Part shown: positions 58,920-64,000 of the stretch, in pieces
How positions within the stretch are numbered: the stretch's first letter is position 1
Layout: each line of letters opens with the position of its first letter
Assembly (NCBI GenBank): GCA_005888745.1
Contig: VBBS01000033.1
Span: forward strand, 1-64,000
Direction: 5' to 3'
DNA: 64,000 nt
DNA from: Candidatus Bathyarchaeota archaeon
GTDB taxonomy: Archaea > Thermoproteota > Bathyarchaeia > 40CM-2-53-6
Position numbers and translations under genes: made by a program
The notes under the pieces: generated by a model
Told to the model about the DNA's origin: nothing
The model's database searches: none
What the model saw: the letters and a program-made list of their open reading frames with translations, nothing else

Positions 58920-60497
58920 ATGACAGTGGCCGAGGTCTTCCAAGAAATCAGCGCCGCCGACTTCTTTTATCGTAACCGAGATATCGCAGGATTCACAAGC
59001 CCTTCCAGGTCAATATACTCGACGATTCGCGAACTTGTGGAAAACTCTCTAGATGCCTGCGAGACAGGCGGAATTCCCCCCGACATTTACGTGCGATTGT
59101 CCCATGAATCCGGTCCCCTGGACGGTCCCGGCACCTACATTGTACGGGTAGAAGACAACGGCATAGGGATCCCGTCAAACGTAATCCCGTCCGCCTTCGG
59201 ACAAGTTCTCTATGGTTCGAAATACAAACTCCGACAGACGAGAGGCACCTTTGGCCTTGGCGGGAAAATGGCCCTGCTCTATGGACAGATCACCACACAT
59301 TCTGAAGCCGCCATAACGTCGAGCACAGGAGCGAAGTCCCGGATAGCTGAGGTAATTCTTCGAATCGATATCCAACAGAACAAGCCCGTCATTATCAAAA
59401 ACAAGACTAGGACCAACAAGCCTCACTGGCAGGGCACAATTATCGAGTTCAAGACAGAAGCGGACTACTCACGGGCAATGCCCAGGATTCTCGAATACTT
59501 CAAACAGACAGCAATCATAGTTCCCTATGCAAATATCACATTCGTGGACCCCAGGGGAAGGCTCTACAAGTTCTTACGTGGCACTACAAAGGTACCACCA
59601 GCGCCCACTGAAACTTCTCCTCACCCTCATGGAGTTGACGTTGAAACCGTACAGCGAATGCTGAAGCTAACCAATGCTAAGAGCGTACAGGAGTTCATGC
59701 GAAAGAACTTCCAGAGAATAGGAGAGACCACAGCCCGCAAATTTCTCCAATTCGCGAGCCTCGGACAAAAGAAGAATCCTAGAAACCTATCGGCACAGGA
59801 CATGGTCAAACTAGTCAATGCGATGAAGAACTACGATGGATTTCTCTCTCCGGATCCCACCTGTCTCTCGCCTCTTGGCGAAGACCTGATGGAAACGGGG
59901 ATCAAGAAGGAACTTGGAATAACGGATGAGGAAATTCAGTCCGGCTCTGCCTTCGTGACTACTCTTCAGAGACGCCCTGCGACGTACGCTGGCTTTCCCT
60001 TCATCATCGAAGTCGGGCTCGCTAGCTCGAAACAAATCGAGATGCAAGGCAAGATTCTCCTATTCAGATTTGCAAACAAGATCCCACTACTTTTCGATGA
60101 AGCAAGCGACGTTTCATGGAAGGTTGTCGATACGGAGATTGATTGGCGCAACTACAAGGTCATCCCTGGTGAGACCCCTCTTGCCGTTTTCATTCATGTC
60201 TGCAGTACGAAGATCCCCTACAAGACAGTCGGAAAAGAATTCATCGCTGACCGGCCTGAGGTGGAGCATGAGATTCTCAACGCTATCCGGGAAGTTGGTC
60301 GAAACCTCAGGCTCTACCTTTCAAAACGTGAACATCTTACCCAAGAGAAGAGACGTCTAGACGTGTTCGAGAAGTATTTGCCGAAAGTAGCCCAGTTCGC
60401 GACGAAACTCGCCAAGGAGAAGAGAGAGCCAGACATCAAACCGTTGCTCAAAGGAGTGACCAAGTATGGTGCAGAAGAGGAAGAAGAGGAAGAGTAA
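58920..60497 (+). CDS. top6B: DNA topoisomerase VI subunit B
   Basis: The 525-aa GHKL ATPase subunit of topoisomerase VI. STIRELVENSLDACE (N-box, Mg-binding Asn), VEDNGIGIPSNVI (G1 box), RGTFGLGGKMALLYGQ (ATP lid), the H2TH domain around 250-320 and the transducer up to about 490. The tail ends in an acidic run. ATG 58920. Its 3' end overlaps the subunit A start by 32 nt, an unusually long but common pairing for these two genes. Confidence 0.97.
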   Translation: MTVAEVFQEISAADFFYRNRDIAGFTSPSRSIYSTIRELVENSLDACETGGIPPDIYVRLSHESGPLDGPGTYIVRVEDNGIGIPSNVIPSAFGQVLYGSKYKLRQTRGTFGLGGKMALLYGQITTHSEAAITSSTGAKSRIAEVILRIDIQQNKPVIIKNKTRTNKPHWQGTIIEFKTEADYSRAMPRILEYFKQTAIIVPYANITFVDPRGRLYKFLRGTTKVPPAPTETSPHPHGVDVETVQRMLKLTNAKSVQEFMRKNFQRIGETTARKFLQFASLGQKKNPRNLSAQDMVKLVNAMKNYDGFLSPDPTCLSPLGEDLMETGIKKELGITDEEIQSGSAFVTTLQRRPATYAGFPFIIEVGLASSKQIEMQGKILLFRFANKIPLLFDEASDVSWKVVDTEIDWRNYKVIPGETPLAVFIHVCSTKIPYKTVGKEFIADRPEVEHEILNAIREVGRNLRLYLSKREHLTQEKRRLDVFEKYLPKVAQFATKLAKEKREPDIKPLLKGVTKYGAEEEEEEE

Positions 60498-61581
60498 GGG
60501 CGTAATCAAAGAACGGAAGGAAAAGGTTCTATCCGCGATGCGGGACCTAGGCGGACAGGTCTACAGCCAGCTCGACAAGAAGGAATTTCCAACCTTCCGC
60601 ATGCCAAGCCGATCCATAGCCAACATACTATACGATTCCAAGACAAGGCAGTACATTCTGGGAAAAAGAACTGTCAAGAGAAGCGCGCGAAACGTAAGAC
60701 ATCTCCGCCCTTTCACGCAACTCCTCTGGACGGCTATGTTCGCTGACGAGCTCACAGAACAGAACAAGACCAGCACGTTGAGAGATGTGTTCTATTCGGC
60801 GCAAGCGTACGAGATGGACTTTCAGGACCAGCAGGAAAGCGACAATCTCATCACCGACCTAGAAACTGTGACTGGATACTCGAGAGAAGACTTCAACGTC
60901 TACCCTGAAGAGAGGAGCGCGATATTCGGCGACCTCACAATCGAATACACTGTCCCTGGATACGAAGGACGCCGGCTAAACCTAGCCTCTCACCCTGACG
61001 GCGTAATGATAGGACCGGCCCTGACAACCTCAGAGTTCATCCAACCTGACAGTCGTAAAGTCGACAAGGTAATCGCGATCGAGAAAGGCGGATTGTTCAC
61101 GAGGTTCATAGAAGAACGCGTGCACCAGCGTTTCAAAGCGGTCCTTATCCACACCGCGGGACAAGCACCCAGAGCAACGAGGTTCCTACTTCGCAGGCTC
61201 AACCAGGAATTGGACATCCCAGTCTACATATTCACCGACGGTGATCCATGGGGAATGCACATCGCCATGGTCATTATCTCCGGATCCGCGAATGCAGCCC
61301 ACCTTCGCGAGCTAAACACTCCAGATGCAATCTGGGGCGGGGTCTGGGCGACAGATATTGTCGACTACAAACTTCCGAGCGATCCGCTAACGGACTTGGA
61401 TGTCAAGCGATTGAACGAGTTGGAAAAAGATCCCCGCTACGCTGGCGGCCTCTGGCAACGGGAAATAGACACCTTCAGGAAGGTTAAGAAGAAATCGGAA
61501 CAAGAAGCATTCAGCAGATACGGGCTCACATACATTGTTGACGAGTATCTACCGAAAAAGCTGAAGATCAAATCCAACTAG
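60466..61581 (+). CDS. top6A: DNA topoisomerase VI subunit A (Spo11-like)
   Basis: The 371-aa DNA-cleaving subunit. The winged-helix domain carries the catalytic Tyr in the region DVFYSAQ (about residue 106), preceded by RPFTQLLWTAMFADEL; the TOPRIM domain has VIAIEKGGLFTRFIEE (Glu) and YIFTDGDPWGMHIAMV (DxD). N-terminal 20 residues are lysine-rich. The start ATG 60466 lies inside top6B. Its stop overlaps the convergent EndoQ stop within a CTAG. Confidence 0.96.
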   Translation: MVQKRKKRKSKGVIKERKEKVLSAMRDLGGQVYSQLDKKEFPTFRMPSRSIANILYDSKTRQYILGKRTVKRSARNVRHLRPFTQLLWTAMFADELTEQNKTSTLRDVFYSAQAYEMDFQDQQESDNLITDLETVTGYSREDFNVYPEERSAIFGDLTIEYTVPGYEGRRLNLASHPDGVMIGPALTTSEFIQPDSRKVDKVIAIEKGGLFTRFIEERVHQRFKAVLIHTAGQAPRATRFLLRRLNQELDIPVYIFTDGDPWGMHIAMVIISGSANAAHLRELNTPDAIWGGVWATDIVDYKLPSDPLTDLDVKRLNELEKDPRYAGGLWQREIDTFRKVKKKSEQEAFSRYGLTYIVDEYLPKKLKIKSN

Positions 61582-62846
61582 ACAAACTGTTCAAGTCCCA
61601 AAGCCGCGGTTTTCTTTATTGGAACGGGCTTCTTGAGGTCAAGTTTTCCGTAAACTCCATCGTAGCCTGGTTCGACAAATATGTTGTCATTCCGCACTCG
61701 AAGAACCGCACTTGAGACCTCTGGTCCAGCCACTTGCAACAAGTGATCTTCAGGCACGTCTAGCATCACAGAATATTCTGAGCCGAATTTTCCTACAAGC
61801 ATATTGTACTTTTCCCAGACCTTCATCGATCCGGGATTGACATCTCCGATTACCATTGCAATAATCTCGGAGAGAGGGAGCAGATGGCGGTATCCAGTTG
61901 CGTTTTTAGGCATGTAGCCTTCTGGTCGGTCCGCAAGCTCTTCTATCCGCTCTTCGACGCCTCGAGTCATCTTCTTTCCGCACTTGGGACACTTATCGTC
62001 CAGTTTGCGAGCGTCCCTGGCGGACATTGAAACCTGACACTCACGATGTCCAGTCCAGTGATATTTGCCGTAGGCGGGCGAGGTCTCTATTGTGAACAAG
62101 AAGCGTTTAGGGTCCTTATCTTTGATCGCAGCGACCAGATTCTGATACGTGAGCTGCTCCAGATCGAACACGTTCGCTTCCCTTCCCAACCGCCACGGCC
62201 ACGCGGAGTGGGCATCGGAATTGGAGACGAGACAGAGACGATCGAGCTGGGATAGCCGCCAGTTCATCCCGGGATCCGAACTTAGGCCAGTTTCGAGCGC
62301 GAATATCTTGTCAGATCGATCCTGGTAGCAATCGATGAGGCTGTTGAACCCATTGCTTGCCCCAAAGAGGCTGAACCATGGGGTCCAGGCATGTGCGGGA
62401 AAGATCACGCATTGTCTGTCGGCTTCGATCACTTCATCTACGAGCTCCGGAGCGGTCGCACGGAGCGTTGGCCGACCATCGCTCCCGAGGTTGCCATATT
62501 TCGCTAGTCTATCACTTACGGCATCCGCGGATTCTATCGAAGGGACGAGAAGGCAATGATGTATCCGTCGTGACTTTTCACCCAATTGGAACGTGGTGTT
62601 GACCTCCCCTGTAATCATGTACTGCACGTGAGCCGTACCGTCCTTCAACTGGTAGAGTCCTGAGCCCGGGACGGCTTGAAGGTCCGTCCTAATCTCCTTC
62701 CTCCAGTCAGGATGAGTGCAATCGCCCGTTCCTACGAGATTTAGTCCCTTGATTGATGCAAAGTAGGCAAGCTCCTTCAGGTTCATGTTTTTGCTTGTTG
62801 CCCTGCTGTAAGGACTGTGGAGCTGAAGGTCAGCAAAAACACGCAT
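61578..62846 (-). CDS. Endonuclease Q (PHP-family deaminated-base endonuclease)
   Basis: A 422-aa EndoQ homologue that nicks DNA 5' to hypoxanthine, uracil or AP sites. PHP metal motifs: FADLQLHSPYSRATS, GTGDCTHPDW, FPAHAWTPWFSLFGASNGFN and SNSDAHSAWPWRLGREAN. The zinc finger (HRECQ, then CPKCGKKM, about 270-300) and the C-terminal domain are full length. ATG 62846. It pairs conceptually with the dCTP-deaminase-like gene at 26.3 kb in uracil control. Confidence 0.93.
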   Translation of the reverse strand: MRVFADLQLHSPYSRATSKNMNLKELAYFASIKGLNLVGTGDCTHPDWRKEIRTDLQAVPGSGLYQLKDGTAHVQYMITGEVNTTFQLGEKSRRIHHCLLVPSIESADAVSDRLAKYGNLGSDGRPTLRATAPELVDEVIEADRQCVIFPAHAWTPWFSLFGASNGFNSLIDCYQDRSDKIFALETGLSSDPGMNWRLSQLDRLCLVSNSDAHSAWPWRLGREANVFDLEQLTYQNLVAAIKDKDPKRFLFTIETSPAYGKYHWTGHRECQVSMSARDARKLDDKCPKCGKKMTRGVEERIEELADRPEGYMPKNATGYRHLLPLSEIIAMVIGDVNPGSMKVWEKYNMLVGKFGSEYSVMLDVPEDHLLQVAGPEVSSAVLRVRNDNIFVEPGYDGVYGKLDLKKPVPIKKTAALGLEQFV

Positions 62847-62958
62847 AACGAATGCCAGCGATTCCTCAGCGTCCCCCGTATCTATAAGACAGTGTTTGAA
62901 AGGACCGTCCGCTTTATTAGCTGTTCAAAGGACCCGGCTTGAACCCCGAGGACGACTA

Positions 62959-63231
62959 TTGCAGAACGAAGTCCGAGTTATCCTTAACCTGTTCGTTGAA
63001 TCGAAGGACTTGGAGTTGGTCACTGACAGCCTCGTGAAACTTTCTGAGGTTACAGATGTGTACGAGGTCACTGGTGAATACGATATTGTCTGCTTGCTCA
63101 GGACAGAAGGCATACTTGCGTTTCGCGAGGTTCTAAAGAACAAGATCCTAAAAATTCCGGGCGTGAAGAGTACCGTCTCTTCAATAGTTCTCTACACACA
63201 CAAGCGCGACCGGAAACCAGTATCGGAATAA
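62959..63231 (+). CDS. Stand-alone Lrp/AsnC ligand-binding (RAM) domain
   Basis: A 90-aa protein with TTG 62959 (MQNEVRVILNLFVESKDLEL) as the likely start; an in-frame TTG at 62896 adds a non-conserved stretch. VTDVYEVTGEYDIVCLLRTE and IPGVKSTVSSIVLYTHKR match the alpha/beta RAM domain that binds amino acids. There is no helix-turn-helix, so it may act as a partner for full Lrp proteins. A TATA-like CTTTATTAG is about 45 nt upstream. Confidence 0.82.
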   Translation: MQNEVRVILNLFVESKDLELVTDSLVKLSEVTDVYEVTGEYDIVCLLRTEGILAFREVLKNKILKIPGVKSTVSSIVLYTHKRDRKPVSE

Positions 63232-63336
63232 CTACTAACGGAAGTCGGCAAACTGCACCAGTGGATCTGGTAGTCTCGAATCGTCCGGTGATTATCCTCA
63301 TTTGGAATCAGAAAGACTAAATACTCTCGAGAAGCG

Positions 63337-63374
63337 ATCGCCCAGTTAGTTCCGAGGGTTCCAAAATGGGCGAT
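63337..63374 (+). other. Inverted repeat ATCGCCCA/TGGGCGAT before proS
   Basis: Perfect 8-bp stem with a 22-nt loop. A TATA-like GACTAAATAC (about 63315-63324) could start a transcript about 15-25 nt before the stem. It could be an attenuator, small RNA or operator for proS; no family is identified. Confidence 0.35.
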
Positions 63375-63440
63375 TTACTTCCAGAATCACCTTTCATGCT
63401 GTAACAATCCTCGTGTGCGTTTAATCCGGAGATTTTCCCT

Positions 63441-64000
63441 ATGAGCAGCAAAGAGCTAGGGATTACTGTAAAGAAAGACCAAGACCTCTCGGAATGGTAT
63501 ACGCAAGTAGTGACCAAGGCACAACTAGCGGATTATTCTAGCGCGAAAGGCTTCATGGTTCTAATGCCGTACGGCTTTTCTATCTGGGAGAAAATCAAAG
63601 AGGATTTTGACAAGAAGATCAAGGCAATAGGGCACAAGAACGCTTACTTCCCGCTGCTCATACCCGAGCGACTGCTCAAAACGGAAACCGAACACTTCGC
63701 AGGCTTCACCCCTGAGGTCTTCTGGGTCACGCACTCGGGAGAAACGGAACTCGCCGAGAAGCTAGCCGTGAGGCCGACTTCTGAGACCATAATCTACGAG
63801 TCATACAGCAAATGGGTGAAGAGCTGGAGGGACCTACCCATTCTTATCAACGTATGGAACTCGGTAGTGAGGGCCGAGATAACGTCTACGCGACCCTTCC
63901 TACGAACGACAGAATTCCTCTGGCAGGAGGGACATACAGTACACGAAACGGAAAGGGAGGCAGAGGAGGAAGTGATGACAATCCTAGGCATCTACACGAA
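63441..64000 (+). CDS. proS: Prolyl-tRNA synthetase, archaeal type (partial, 3' end outside the window)
   Basis: The N-terminal 186 residues of ProS, which charges tRNA-Pro. ATG 63441 begins with the MSSKELGITVKK archaeal-type extension. Class II motif 1 lies in YSSAKGFMVLMPYGFSIWEK, HKNAYFPLLIPE; motif 2 is RAEITSTRPFLRTTEFLWQE, then GHTVHE; RPTSETIIYESYSKWVKSWR and LPILINVWNSV are diagnostic. A TATA-like GTTTAATCC lies about 20 nt upstream, suggesting a leaderless mRNA. The frame is open to the window edge. Confidence 0.96.
   Translation, partial: MSSKELGITVKKDQDLSEWYTQVVTKAQLADYSSAKGFMVLMPYGFSIWEKIKEDFDKKIKAIGHKNAYFPLLIPERLLKTETEHFAGFTPEVFWVTHSGETELAEKLAVRPTSETIIYESYSKWVKSWRDLPILINVWNSVVRAEITSTRPFLRTTEFLWQEGHTVHETEREAEEEVMTILGIYT

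Overview
The window is archaeal. It carries a TATA-binding protein, TFB, aIF1, RIO1 kinase, a Pno1/Dim2-type KH protein, topoisomerase VI A and B, an archaeal-type DNA ligase with a PriS-like primase, endonuclease Q, the archaeal pantoate kinase/phosphopantothenate synthetase route to CoA, archaeal-type CoaD and archaeal ProS. Intron-rich tRNA genes with encoded CCA, dense short operons with 1-32 nt overlaps, frequent TTG starts and TATA boxes 20-35 nt before start codons (leaderless mRNAs) fit a TACK-type lineage (Thaumarchaeota/Bathyarchaeota/Aigarchaeota-like). I cannot fix the genus, and no rRNA is present.

Layout. 1-8.2 kb: a secreted phosphoesterase with PKD repeats running off the left edge, TBP, a Rieske protein, an M3 oligopeptidase, a cupin/hydrolase pair and several tiny proteins. 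2.6, 8.3, 9.2 and 33.1 kb: four tRNA genes (Lys, Asp, Tyr, Gln), every one interrupted, with 3, 3, 4 and 2 introns. 9.4-13.2 kb: an accessory island directly after tRNA-Tyr with small unknown proteins, an inverted duplication of a two-gene module and two divergently transcribed ribbon-helix-helix-type regulators. 13.2-28.3 kb: RNA methyltransferase, phosphoglycerate mutase, topoisomerase I (apparently without a canonical start codon), agmatinase with an HPr-kinase-like ATPase, primase and ligase, carbamate kinase, and dNTP-metabolism genes.

28.3-31.1 kb: a compact, near mirror-symmetric element. Two related tyrosine recombinases point outward, each coupled to an upstream nuclease gene (GIY-YIG on the left, a frameshifted HNH on the right). 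The two nuclease operons diverge from a central 8-bp hairpin, and each end of the element has two 14-bp dyads of the form TCCAA-N4-TTGGA. It lies between a conserved gene and the last codon of coaD. This is my best candidate for an undescribed system.

31-36 kb: coaD, rhomboid protease, tRNA-Gln, tfb, aIF1. 36-44 kb and 47-53 kb: sugar-nucleotide and glycosyltransferase genes (epimerase, nucleotidyltransferases, phosphohexomutase, UDP-sugar dehydrogenase and a catalytically degraded paralogue of it), probably for protein glycosylation or a surface polysaccharide. 43.9-47.4 kb: a pantothenate/CoA operon (PoK, PPS, PanB, PanE). 53-57 kb: a frameshifted metallophosphoesterase, membrane proteins and an APC permease. 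57.5-64 kb: RIO1, KH protein, Topo VI B and A, EndoQ, an Lrp-type sensor domain, and the start of proS at the right edge.
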